64,000 nt of DNA from positions 744,001 to 808,000 of the forward strand of contig NZ_FQWB01000001.1 in assembly GCF_900129545.1 (NCBI RefSeq). The letters are read 5' to 3'. Position 1 is the stretch's first letter; every line of letters starts with the position of its first letter. The notes beneath the pieces were generated by a model that made no database searches, was not told the DNA's origin, and saw nothing but the letters and a program-made list of their open reading frames with translations. A program made the position numbers and the translations under genes. Origin of the DNA: Flavobacterium fluvii. GTDB lineage: Bacteria > Bacteroidota > Bacteroidia > Flavobacteriales > Flavobacteriaceae. Below, one piece after another: positions 52,253 to 61,445 of this stretch.

Positions 52253-53875
52253 TTACAAATTATCTATCACCTTGTCTTTAGGATATTTTACTCGGTAACT
52301 GATCCTGATTTTTTTGGTTTCATTGGGTTTTAAATCCAAATCCCAAGTAAGGATTCCAGTTTCTGCATTTACTTTTGCACCATCATTTTGCAGTAATTCA
52401 ATTTCAATTTCCTTGTCGGAACTGAGTGGATATTGGTCTTTCAACAGCAATTGGGCGGTTTCTTTTTTGTTGTTGCGAACAGTAATATCGTAGGTGAAAG
52501 TTTGCTCTTTTTTCGAAGACAAGAACTTTATTCCTGATTTATCAGCTACTTTCTCGCGCTTGATGGAAATTTTCTTGTCTCTTCCCATACTTAAACTCAA
52601 GGTGTCCGAAGTCTGGTTTGTGTCAATCCTTGTTTTGCCCACGTACATTCCTTCGAAAATAATATTGGCTTCGCCGGTTAACAAATTATACTTCGAATAA
52701 TCGACAATTTCTGCCAAAAGAAAGGCTTCTTTTTCCGCTTTTGGCACAGCATAATATTTGAAACTTGCCGGAATTTTTATCTCTTTCAATGCCACGCTAT
52801 GCGCTTTTCCATTGGACAAGATATCATACGGAATATCAATGTCGAATGAAATGTTGAGTTGGTTTTCGTTAATATTTGATCTTACTGAAGTCACAACAAC
52901 TTCTTTTAATTGATCATTGGAATCTGATTCTTTGGCTTTGTTATCAACTTGAATTCCAGCCAATTTTCCTTCAAGTTGTTGCGAATAACCATAATTATTT
53001 CTAGGTTCCTGATGTCTCAAAAACCAAGGATTAATTGTTGGTGCTTGATTGTTTTGGTTTGGATTTCCGGAAGATAAAGTCAATTTTACTTTTTTCCAGT
53101 CGATTCCCGTGTTTTGAATTACTTGTGCTTTATACATCATGTTAATTGGTTCGGCAACACTGTTCGAACGCAAATCATAAAACGGTCTCCAAGTTGCTGC
53201 TCCACTCAAATAATTGATTCCGAAATCCACGTTTCCGGCAAGTTCGTTCATTACTTGAATGATTATTTTTCCTTTTGAAGTTTTTTCTTCTTTTGAACTG
53301 TTGATTTCGAGTTTCGAATTCAATTTAACCAGTAGCACATTGAGTTTGATCGATTTTTCGTCTAAAGCATCGTAATTATTGTTGGCTTCAGTTCTTTTGA
53401 GCTTGTAATATTCGACCATTTTCATTAATTCAGCCACGTTCAAACCCGAATTTACTCCTGAAATTTGCTGGTTTTTATCCAATAATTCTATGGCTTTGCT
53501 TTCTGAATCACGGGCATTTTCGACTTTTTGAATTTCTTTTTTTACCAAATTGATGCTGTCACGCACTTTTTTGATGGCGGGATTGGTTTCGTCTAATTCA
53601 TATTCCGAAACATAATCCTTCGTGAATTGTACCGAAAGTACCGTGACGGTTGAAGGTGCTCCAATTTGAATCGTGTTTTGATTTGCATAATCTGAAACAT
53701 TTTTAATCACTATTTCGCTGTTTCCTTTCGGAAGTGTTGTCGAGATGGTTTGCGAAATTTCGGCAGAATTAAAATAAACGGTCACTGCTTTTACTTTGGC
53801 AGAAACAAATATTGGTTTTTGAGCAAAGGCAATTGCCGAAATCAAGAACGCAAATAGGAAATGAGCTTTTTTCAT
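52253..53875 (-). CDS. MuiA-family secreted protein (DUF4140/DUF4139) with TonB-plug-like peptides
   Basis: A 540-residue exported protein: signal peptide (1-18), DUF4140 N-terminal domain (about 28-125, AVTVYFNSAEISQTI), coiled segment, then a DUF4139 beta domain (about 205-540). Between about residues 285 and 335 lies an insert with LEGKLAGIQVDN (301-312) and LKEVVVTSVRS (323-333). These look like the Q(G/E)(K)xxG(V/I)xV and xxEVVV(T) peptides found in CarboxypepD/TonB-plug proteins. Such an insert in a soluble protein is unusual. Function of the family is unknown (name from Azotobacter mucoidy inhibitor). Confidence 0.85.
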   Translation of the reverse strand: MKKAHFLFAFLISAIAFAQKPIFVSAKVKAVTVYFNSAEISQTISTTLPKGNSEIVIKNVSDYANQNTIQIGAPSTVTVLSVQFTKDYVSEYELDETNPAIKKVRDSINLVKKEIQKVENARDSESKAIELLDKNQQISGVNSGLNVAELMKMVEYYKLKRTEANNNYDALDEKSIKLNVLLVKLNSKLEINSSKEEKTSKGKIIIQVMNELAGNVDFGINYLSGAATWRPFYDLRSNSVAEPINMMYKAQVIQNTGIDWKKVKLTLSSGNPNQNNQAPTINPWFLRHQEPRNNYGYSQQLEGKLAGIQVDNKAKESDSNDQLKEVVVTSVRSNINENQLNISFDIDIPYDILSNGKAHSVALKEIKIPASFKYYAVPKAEKEAFLLAEIVDYSKYNLLTGEANIIFEGMYVGKTRIDTNQTSDTLSLSMGRDKKISIKREKVADKSGIKFLSSKKEQTFTYDITVRNNKKETAQLLLKDQYPLSSDKEIEIELLQNDGAKVNAETGILTWDLDLKPNETKKIRISYRVKYPKDKVIDNL

Positions 53876-53991
53876 GATGTATCAATTAAGAGTATATCTC
53901 TATAGATGACAAATAACCGAAAAAGGTTGGGAGGATTAAATTTTTTTATGAAAATTGTATGAATTTTAATCTTCTATTTTAAAATATGAAA

Positions 53992-54020
53992 ACCCGACAG
54001 GCTTTAAAAACTTGTCAGGT
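53992..54020. terminator. Imperfect hairpin between vWA and MuiA genes
   Basis: acccgacagg (53992-54001) pairs with cttgtcaggt (54011-54020) with two mismatch or G-U positions. It lies after the vWA gene stop; the minus strand continues into T-rich sequence. Confidence 0.5.
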
Positions 54021-54035
54021 CTACTAGATGTATAT

Positions 54036-55196
54036 TTATTTTTCTACCGTATAACCTTTTACTTTAGCCAAAGCAACGATAGAAGTGTTGATTGCATTTC
54101 CTAAATCGTCTTGTGATTTTGATTTTTTGGCTTCGGCATCAATATATTGTTGACGTTTTTTGCCTAATTCTCCAATTTCTTTCTGAATGGCTTCTCTTTC
54201 CTTGGTTTTTTGAGTAACAATAACTTCTAATTCAGCTTCTGATTTGTTTTGAAGTTCAGCTGGCAATTCTTCTTTTTTAATTTTTGCAATAGCTTTTGGG
54301 TCTTCTTTTACCTTGTCCACTAAGTCCCAGCTTTCATTTTTGTACACCGCTTTGGATTTGCTTACGGCACGTTCGGTATAATTGGCAGACGAAACTCCTT
54401 GTGCATTTTTATCTTGTGTTTCCTGATTCGTTTTTTTGGAAGAACCCGTTGCTCCGTAGCCAATGTAGGTGTTGTTTATCTTTACATTGCATTTGGAAAT
54501 TTGGTCATCATAAGGTGTTGATACGTATTGTACGGATAAATTGGAATCAATGTTGAAGTATTTCCCTTTTCCATAATCGGCTCCGTCTTTCCAAAAGGTA
54601 TTAATTCCTTCTAAACTGCTCCCGCAGAAAATAGTGTTCACGTAAATATCATTTTTCATAGCATCACTTATGGCTTCTTTGTAGTTTATTCCACCTTGAT
54701 TGAAGGCTTCGTTTCCTGCAATATAAATGAGTTTCATATTGCTGTTTTCTTTTCCCCATTCCAATTTTTTGGTGGCATCTTGTATTACAGCTCCACAATA
54801 TTCATTACCACCATTGGTTCTTAATGCAAATAATTTTTCGGAAATCAAGTCCAAATCAGTGGTAAGAGGTGTTACTTGTCTAATATAATTGGACTGTTGT
54901 GCCAATCCATCATTGCCATATTCATATAAAGCAATTTCGATATCAGGAGTTTTCCCAGAATATTTAAGAGTAGTTAGCGTGTTTACGATATTCCAAAGTC
55001 TGGATTTAGCCTGACCGATTAATCCATCCATACTATTGGAAGTGTCTAATAAAAGTGCCACCTGAATTTTGGTGTTATCTGCTGTTTTTAGGGTTTTATT
55101 TGTATTATTCTTGTTGGATTTTGCATTCGAAGAATTACAACTTGCAAAGGATAGGGTGGTTGCCAAAAGTGCTGAGATAAATAGAGTCGATTTCAT
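54036..55196 (-). CDS. vWA-domain lipoprotein
   Basis: A 386-residue lipoprotein (LSFASC, Cys20) with a von Willebrand A domain (about 42-235). The metal-adhesion site starts DTSNS at 51-55. A low-complexity linker and a lysine/glutamate-rich coiled coil (about 290-365) follow. It is probably an outer-membrane surface or periplasmic binding protein. Its partner is unknown; MoxR-type ATPases often accompany vWA proteins but none is here. Confidence 0.88.
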   Translation of the reverse strand: MKSTLFISALLATTLSFASCNSSNAKSNKNNTNKTLKTADNTKIQVALLLDTSNSMDGLIGQAKSRLWNIVNTLTTLKYSGKTPDIEIALYEYGNDGLAQQSNYIRQVTPLTTDLDLISEKLFALRTNGGNEYCGAVIQDATKKLEWGKENSNMKLIYIAGNEAFNQGGINYKEAISDAMKNDIYVNTIFCGSSLEGINTFWKDGADYGKGKYFNIDSNLSVQYVSTPYDDQISKCNVKINNTYIGYGATGSSKKTNQETQDKNAQGVSSANYTERAVSKSKAVYKNESWDLVDKVKEDPKAIAKIKKEELPAELQNKSEAELEVIVTQKTKEREAIQKEIGELGKKRQQYIDAEAKKSKSQDDLGNAINTSIVALAKVKGYTVEK

Positions 55197-55384
55197 AATT
55201 TCTAGTTTTTAAAGGTTAATTACAGATCAAACTTAAAAACTTAAAACACTCTTTTTTTGGACAAATGGTGAAACGGTATTTCCACTTGGTGAAACAAGTT
55301 GTAAAAGGGGTTTAAAATACTTTACTTTACATTATTAATTTGAATGGGATAAGAGACTGAAAACAAGATTCTAAAAAAAGCTAA

Positions 55385-57202
55385 ATGCGATTACAAACCA
55401 TATATTTTATATTCCTTGTTACAGCGTTATTGTTTCCTTTGGGAATAATGGCTCAAGATTCTTTGCCTCATAAATCAAAGTCTATGTCAAAGATTAGTAA
55501 AGTGAGCAATGATTTAAAAAAATCTTTGGATGTAAATGACGAGGCTCAAATTGCCAAAAATTATGAACGATTGGCGAATGAATTTCTCAAAAAAGGAGAC
55601 AATGTAAAAGCTGAAGAATATTTTAAAAAAGCGATTGCTAGCTACACCAAATTAAAGCTGTCCGACGACAAAACCCGTGTGACAAGAAGTCTTGCCAAAG
55701 TGCAGGAATCACAGAAAGATTATGAATCGGCGATTAAGAATTACGAAGTAGCCGGTGAAATGTCCGAAGATAAAAGTTTGGAAAAAGTCAACTCCAATGA
55801 TGCCAATCGTTTGCGTTCTGCATCAAGCCCGGTAGTTCAGGAAAGCTATGTCAATTCCAATATCAAGATACTTAAAAAAGAAAATAAACCGGAAGAAGTT
55901 TCTGCGGCCTATGTTCAAAAAGCCGAAAATTCGTTGCAACAAAAAAATAAGGAAGTAGCCATAGAAAGTTATAACCAAGCGCTCGCTTACGCAAAAGGAA
56001 AGCCAGCCGATATCATCAAAATTAATAACGAAATTGCCAAAGTCTACGAGTCTGATAATCAGTTTGACAAAGCAATTGGTATCAATGAAAAACTTTTGGC
56101 AGAAGCCAAAACCAAGCAGGATTTTACTACCCAGATTAAGCAGTTGCAATCTTTATCAACTCTTTATTTCAAAAAAGAAGACCCGAATAAAGCGATTGCA
56201 GCTTTGAAAGAAGCCTTTGCTTTGGCAATGAAAAAGGGAAATTCTGCTGAAGCCAAAAAGAGTTTGATTTCCTTAACGCAGTATTACAATGAAAAAGGAA
56301 ACAACAAAGAAAGTCAGGCTTTATATGATCAATTTCTTCAAAATTTCGACCAATTAGTGCAATCGGATACAACTTTGATTGATGCCAAAACATTTCAGGT
56401 TAGTGAGGATAAAATTCGCCAATTAGAAAAAGAGAAATTTTTGAAAGATGAGTTAATTACTAAGAAAAACACCTTTAATTATTTTCTTTTGGGTTCGATA
56501 GGATTACTTTTATTATTGTTTTTATGGATTGTAAAAGCGCTTTTTTCTATTAAAACCAAAAATAAAGAAATAGCATTGCAATCGTTGCGCCGTGAAATGA
56601 ATCCACATTTTATTTTTAACAGTCTCAATAGTGTCAATCAGTTTATTGCAGAAAATAAGGAACGTGAAGCCAATAAATACCTGACTTCATATTCGAATTT
56701 GATGCGAAATACAATGGAAAATTCCAACAAGGATTTCATTACATTGGATAACGAATTGGAACAATTGAAAAAATATTTGGAATTGGAACATTTGCGTTTT
56801 CAGGATAAATTTGATTTCAAGATAAGTGTTGACCCGGAATTGGATTCCGAAAGAACGATGGTTCCCAATATGATTATGCAACCGCATTTGGAGAATGCCA
56901 TCTGGCACGGATTAAGGTATTTGGATACTAAAGGATTATTGCAATTACAAGTTCATTTGACTAATGGAAAAGTAACAATTAGAATCGAAGATAATGGAAT
57001 TGGTTTAACCAAAAGTCAAGAGCTAAAAACCAGTAATCAAAAAACACATCAATCGCGGGGAATGAGCAATACCAAAGAACGTATCAGTTTGCTGAATGAG
57101 TTGTATAAAAAGAATATTACGTTCAACATTTGTGAGAAAACCTTGCCAGAAACAGGAACGATAGTCGAAATTATTTTTCCATTAATTGATAAAATAGAAT
57201 GA
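55385..57202 (+). CDS. TPR sensor histidine kinase (LytS-type His_kinase)
   Basis: A 605-residue protein: signal peptide (about 1-24), TPR repeats (about 40-330), a membrane helix (about 366-388), then the His_kinase domain with REMNPHFIFNSLNSV (phospho-acceptor His408) and a GHKL ATPase with MVPNMIMQPHLENAIWHGLRYL and IEDNGIGL. The TPR region lies outside the cytoplasm and may bind a peptide or partner protein. The 4-bp overlap with the LytTR gene shows they act as a pair. Confidence 0.92.
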   Translation: MRLQTIYFIFLVTALLFPLGIMAQDSLPHKSKSMSKISKVSNDLKKSLDVNDEAQIAKNYERLANEFLKKGDNVKAEEYFKKAIASYTKLKLSDDKTRVTRSLAKVQESQKDYESAIKNYEVAGEMSEDKSLEKVNSNDANRLRSASSPVVQESYVNSNIKILKKENKPEEVSAAYVQKAENSLQQKNKEVAIESYNQALAYAKGKPADIIKINNEIAKVYESDNQFDKAIGINEKLLAEAKTKQDFTTQIKQLQSLSTLYFKKEDPNKAIAALKEAFALAMKKGNSAEAKKSLISLTQYYNEKGNNKESQALYDQFLQNFDQLVQSDTTLIDAKTFQVSEDKIRQLEKEKFLKDELITKKNTFNYFLLGSIGLLLLLFLWIVKALFSIKTKNKEIALQSLRREMNPHFIFNSLNSVNQFIAENKEREANKYLTSYSNLMRNTMENSNKDFITLDNELEQLKKYLELEHLRFQDKFDFKISVDPELDSERTMVPNMIMQPHLENAIWHGLRYLDTKGLLQLQVHLTNGKVTIRIEDNGIGLTKSQELKTSNQKTHQSRGMSNTKERISLLNELYKKNITFNICEKTLPETGTIVEIIFPLIDKIE

Positions 57203-57945
57203 GTTTTCAAAAGATAAAAAGCGTTATTGTCGAAGATGAATTGGCGGCACGAGAAGTACTCAAGAATTATTTGAGTAAATACTGTCCTCAGGTGGAAGTT
57301 ATTGGTGAAGCCCAAAACATAAAAGAAGCAGTTCCGATGTTGCACGAATTACAGCCACAATTGGTTTTTCTAGATGTAGAAATGCCTTTTGGCAATGCTT
57401 TTGATGTTCTCGAAGCCTGTAAAGATTTGCATTTTGAAACTATTTTTGTAACAGCCTTTTCCGAATATTCTTTGAAAGCTTTGAACCAAAGTGCGGCTTA
57501 TTATTTGCTAAAACCCATTAGCATTGAAGAATTAATTGTTGCAGTAAACAAAGTGCATCATCAAATCCTTAATCACGAAATTTTTAACAGGAATAAAATA
57601 ATCGTTGCCAATTTTCAGGAAACAAAACCAGAGAAGCAACAGGTTATTTTACCAACTTTGGAAGGTTTTGAAGTTGTAAAAATGGAAGAAATCGTTCGTC
57701 TTCGTGGTAACGGAAATTTCACTGATTTGTATCTTAATAATGGAAATAAGAAAATGGTCTGTCGTTTTTTAAAACATTTTTCAGAAATCCTGCCTTTGCC
57801 TTTCATCCGGGTTCACAAATCCCATATAATCAATTTGAATTGTGTCAAATCCTATAATAAAGGCGGTATTATTACCCTAAACGATACCACTGAAATAGAA
57901 GTTTCCCCAACGTATAAAGAAGATTTTCTAAAGAATTTTAAATAG
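57199..57945 (+). CDS. LytTR-type response regulator
   Basis: A 248-residue regulator: receiver domain (about 1-125) with phospho-acceptor Asp59 in LVFLDVEMP and lysine in LLKPIS, and a C-terminal LytTR DNA-binding domain (about 145-248) containing EIVRLRGNGNFTDLYLNNGNKKMVCR and FIRVHKSHIINL. It is activated by the overlapping TPR kinase. No target promoter can be named from the window. Confidence 0.95.
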   Translation: MSFQKIKSVIVEDELAAREVLKNYLSKYCPQVEVIGEAQNIKEAVPMLHELQPQLVFLDVEMPFGNAFDVLEACKDLHFETIFVTAFSEYSLKALNQSAAYYLLKPISIEELIVAVNKVHHQILNHEIFNRNKIIVANFQETKPEKQQVILPTLEGFEVVKMEEIVRLRGNGNFTDLYLNNGNKKMVCRFLKHFSEILPLPFIRVHKSHIINLNCVKSYNKGGIITLNDTTEIEVSPTYKEDFLKNFK

Positions 57946-58015
57946 TTTAATGAAAAATTGATTGTTTAATCGTGTTTGCAGAACAGAAGTTGAAATTTTA
58001 AATTATATGGCCTAA

Positions 58016-59383
58016 TTATTCGATAATCAATCTATGTGAAGAAAGTTGTCCTTGGTCATTTTTAATGGACAGAATGTAAATGCCTTTGGGTAAATGATTG
58101 GTTTTGATGCTGTTTTCGGGTTTGTCCATTGTTTTCTGTTGCAGAATTATTTTGCCGTTCAAATCAAAAAGAGTGATTTCTGCGGGATAATTTTTGTTTG
58201 ATTTTCTGATAGTAATTTCCGATTTTGTTGGGTTGGGATAAACTATAAATTGGGATATTTCAGGAGTGTTTAGGCCTAATGAAGTATCTTTAATTTTGTA
58301 AATCGTGCCGTTATTTATGGAAGCAATATAGAGTTCGCCACTATTGTCTTCCCCAAAAGTCGAAAAATTATTTCCTGTAAAAACTGTAGAATAGGTAATT
58401 GTTCCGGTTATCGTCATCATTCCTATTTTTGGATTGCAATAATCCGAAAAGAAATACAGTTCTTTAAATTTTGGATAGTTTGTGCCATTGTAAACATAAC
58501 CGCCCGTAACGGAGCAAGCGCCAGTTGAATGGTCAATGACAGCGATTGGAAATTTCATGGTGGTTTGTGAAGGACAGCCTGTCGTGTTATAGGCCGTGTT
58601 GCCTTCATAACAACGCCAACCATAATTCAATCCTGATTCTGTGGCGCTGACGATGTTGATTTCTTCGATGTTGTTTTGACCCACATCGGCAATCCATAAA
58701 TTGTTTTTGATTTTGTCAAAGGAAAATTTCCAGGGATTTCGGAGTCCTATTGCCCAGATTTCATCGGCTCCCGTAATTCCCACATACGGATTGCCAATCG
58801 GAATGCCATAAGGCGTTCCAGAATTCACGTCTATGCGAAGCATTTTGCCTAATAAATCAGTAGTGTTTTGTGCCCTGTTTCCTGGATCACCACCACTTCC
58901 ACCATCACCCATTCCAATGTACAAATAGCCATCTGTACCAAATTTCAGGGTTCCTCCATTATGATTCGCAAAGGGTTGGGCAATAGTTAAAAGAATGCTT
59001 ACGCTTGAAGGGTTGGCAATATTGGGATTTCCAATATTGACACTGTATTTGGCAATAACAGTATTTCCAGAGGTATTGGTATAATTGATGAAAAACAATC
59101 CGTTGGAAGCATAATTGGGATGAAACGCCAAGCCTAACAAACCTTGCTCTGAACCAGTACTTACTTGGCCAGAAATATTGAGAAAAGCGGTGGCATTTAT
59201 AGTTCCATTTGGATTCAAGATTTTAATTGTTCCTCCTTTTTCGACAACAAATAATCTGCTGTCTCCCGCATTTGCAATTTCCACGGGACTTGAAAAACCT
59301 GTCGCAAAAGTTTCTAATCCGATGGTTTGGGAATTGGAATAGTGTGTCGTAAACAAGGCAAGAAATAATAAAGCCGTTTTCAT
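58016..59383 (-). CDS. PQQ-dependent sugar dehydrogenase-like protein with T9SS sorting domain
   Basis: A 455-residue exported protein (start ATG 59383; signal peptide about 1-20). The six-bladed GSDH beta-propeller (about 25-345) has DSRLFVVEKGGTIKI, EQGLLGLAFHPNY, YIGMGDGGSGGDPGNRAQ and DEIWAIGLRNPWKFSFD. The C terminus (about 380-455) is a type A T9SS sorting domain: FIVYPNPTKSEITI...GIYILSIKNDQG. The protein should be displayed on or released from the cell surface. Sugar oxidation by PQQ is predicted by family only. Confidence 0.9.
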   Translation of the reverse strand: MKTALLFLALFTTHYSNSQTIGLETFATGFSSPVEIANAGDSRLFVVEKGGTIKILNPNGTINATAFLNISGQVSTGSEQGLLGLAFHPNYASNGLFFINYTNTSGNTVIAKYSVNIGNPNIANPSSVSILLTIAQPFANHNGGTLKFGTDGYLYIGMGDGGSGGDPGNRAQNTTDLLGKMLRIDVNSGTPYGIPIGNPYVGITGADEIWAIGLRNPWKFSFDKIKNNLWIADVGQNNIEEINIVSATESGLNYGWRCYEGNTAYNTTGCPSQTTMKFPIAVIDHSTGACSVTGGYVYNGTNYPKFKELYFFSDYCNPKIGMMTITGTITYSTVFTGNNFSTFGEDNSGELYIASINNGTIYKIKDTSLGLNTPEISQFIVYPNPTKSEITIRKSNKNYPAEITLFDLNGKIILQQKTMDKPENSIKTNHLPKGIYILSIKNDQGQLSSHRLIIE

Positions 59384-59473
59384 AATCAAACAGGATTGAT
59401 TAATAAACTCAAATTTACAAATAAAAACGACGTAAATTTGGTTAACTGTCTGTTTGCTAAAAAGATAGGTAAA

Positions 59474-61432
59474 TTAGAATTCAAACGGTTCTTCCACGGC
59501 CAACGAATCCACGGGAACGGTATCTTTCACTTTTATGTTCAATAAAGAATGGGCATTTCCTGTAAGTTGCAATGGAATGGATTGTCCAGTGGTGTCATCC
59601 GGAACCAAAATTCCTCTTCGCAACATCAAATTGCCCAGGAATTTTTGTTGCTGTTTGGCATAGGATTTTAGGTTTCCTTCGTTGTCGAATTGCCACATGA
59701 ATTTTTTGGGTTTTGGAATGATGGTAGCCAAAAACAAACATTCTTGCAAGGTTAAATCGGCTGGAGTTTTCTGGAAATAAAACTGTGCGGCTTCGCCAAT
59801 TCCATACACATTTGGTCCCCATTCGATAATGTTGAAATAAACTTCGAGCATTCTTTCCTTGCTGGCGATTCTGTTGTTTTCAAGGATGTAAACCAACAGG
59901 ATTTCTTCCAATTTTCGAGACGCCGTTTTTTCTCGGGTAAGAAACACGTTTTTGATTAATTGCATGCTAATCGTGCTGGCACCACGGGAGAATTTCTTGG
60001 TGCGAATGTTTTTGAGAATCGATTGTTTGAAGGCTTCGTTTATAAAACCGCGATGCGAGAAAAACGATGGATCTTCGGAGGTCAAAACGCATTTTTGCAA
60101 ATAAGGCGAAATTTGATCCAAAGGCGTGTAGTTTGGATTGCTTGAACCCACCAAAACTGGGCGTTGCTGCACGTTTTGTATGATGGCGCGATAGACGAAT
60201 TCTCCGTTGAGTTTGTTCAGGTTGGCTTCGCCATATTTGGTAATTTTCAGGTTTTCTTTCTTGAGTTTACTGTCAAAAATAAGTTTGTTGGGCTTGTTTT
60301 TGTTGAACATAAAATCCAGTTTGTATTCGAAATTGCCTTGGGCTTCCATTCCCTGGAAATGGGTAAACAAACCATCGGGAAGCGAAACAATAAAATCCTG
60401 CGCTTTCATTTTTGGAATCGCCACTTTGAGTTTGTAAATGGTGTCTTCTTCAGTTTCGTATGCCAGATAAGGATGGAATTTTATTTTGTTGAATTGGACG
60501 GTCGAATTGCTGTCAATGGAAATAAAATCCGAACCCAAGAGGAATCTATAATCGAATTTTGCATTTTTGATGACGACGTCTTTACTGGCAATTTTCGGAT
60601 GATTGATCATCAAATTGGCGATGGAAGCAAAACCGTCAATATGCAATTCACCACCTGATTTGTCTATGTTTTGAATGTTGAGTCGAATGGAATCAAAGCT
60701 CGATTTCAGGTTGTATCGTTCGTCAAGATAGGTTACTTTTACGGCACCCGTGTCAATATTGAATAACCGAATATCGGCTTTTTTGTTTCTAGGATCGGCA
60801 AAACCCTCGATTCGGATTCGCTGAGTGTAAGCTTTGTTTATTATTGTGGCGGAAGTTTCCAATTGCTTGTTGGCCAATCGCAGCTTTTGAAAAATAATGG
60901 TCGTTTTTTTGCCATTGTCATCCACTCGGAACGAAAGGTTTTCCACTTTCATGTCCGTTGGCACCAAATTCAGTAGTCTCGAAATGATTCTGTACCCTAA
61001 TTTGGCGTAATTCCTTTTTTCGTTTGAATGGGTGGTGTCGCCTTTTTTCAGGAAAGCATCAAAATTTCGACCCTGTTTGTTTTTGACCAATTGTACATAA
61101 CCATTTTCGATTTCCAAGGTTCCCAATTGTACATCGCCAACGAGCAATCGCCATAAATTGACACTGGTTTTTAGTTTATGAATATGAAAAAGCGTGTCGG
61201 CATTTTTGGGAACTAAAATAATATCAGAAAAACTCAGTCCCGAAAGTCCAATAAATGAAGCTTTTTTTATAGAAAAATTACTGTTGTAATCCTGTTCCAT
61301 TTTATTGGAAACCTTTGCAATGGCTTGTTGCAACAGAGCGTTTCGGAAAACAAAAAGTGCAACAACCATAATCAGCAAAGTCGCGATCGTGATTTTTGAC
61401 GCTAATATTATTTTTTGTTTTCGGGTTCTCAT
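59474..61432 (-). CDS. Biosynthetic peptidoglycan transglycosylase (GT51) with N-terminal extension
   Basis: A 652-residue membrane protein (ATG at 61432, 13 bp after radA). After one membrane helix (about 10-28) comes a long beta-rich extracytoplasmic region (about 30-410) with repeated strand patterns like AsmA/DUF748 proteins. The GT51 domain follows (about 420-600): EDPSFFSHRGF with catalytic Glu453, RGASTISMQLIKNVFL, KERMLEVYFNIIEWGPNVYGIGEAA. No transpeptidase domain. It polymerises lipid II glycan chains; the N-terminal region may bind lipid or partner proteins. Confidence 0.87.
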   Translation of the reverse strand: MRTRKQKIILASKITIATLLIMVVALFVFRNALLQQAIAKVSNKMEQDYNSNFSIKKASFIGLSGLSFSDIILVPKNADTLFHIHKLKTSVNLWRLLVGDVQLGTLEIENGYVQLVKNKQGRNFDAFLKKGDTTHSNEKRNYAKLGYRIISRLLNLVPTDMKVENLSFRVDDNGKKTTIIFQKLRLANKQLETSATIINKAYTQRIRIEGFADPRNKKADIRLFNIDTGAVKVTYLDERYNLKSSFDSIRLNIQNIDKSGGELHIDGFASIANLMINHPKIASKDVVIKNAKFDYRFLLGSDFISIDSNSTVQFNKIKFHPYLAYETEEDTIYKLKVAIPKMKAQDFIVSLPDGLFTHFQGMEAQGNFEYKLDFMFNKNKPNKLIFDSKLKKENLKITKYGEANLNKLNGEFVYRAIIQNVQQRPVLVGSSNPNYTPLDQISPYLQKCVLTSEDPSFFSHRGFINEAFKQSILKNIRTKKFSRGASTISMQLIKNVFLTREKTASRKLEEILLVYILENNRIASKERMLEVYFNIIEWGPNVYGIGEAAQFYFQKTPADLTLQECLFLATIIPKPKKFMWQFDNEGNLKSYAKQQQKFLGNLMLRRGILVPDDTTGQSIPLQLTGNAHSLLNIKVKDTVPVDSLAVEEPFEF

Positions 61433-61445
61433 GGTTTTTGTTTTT

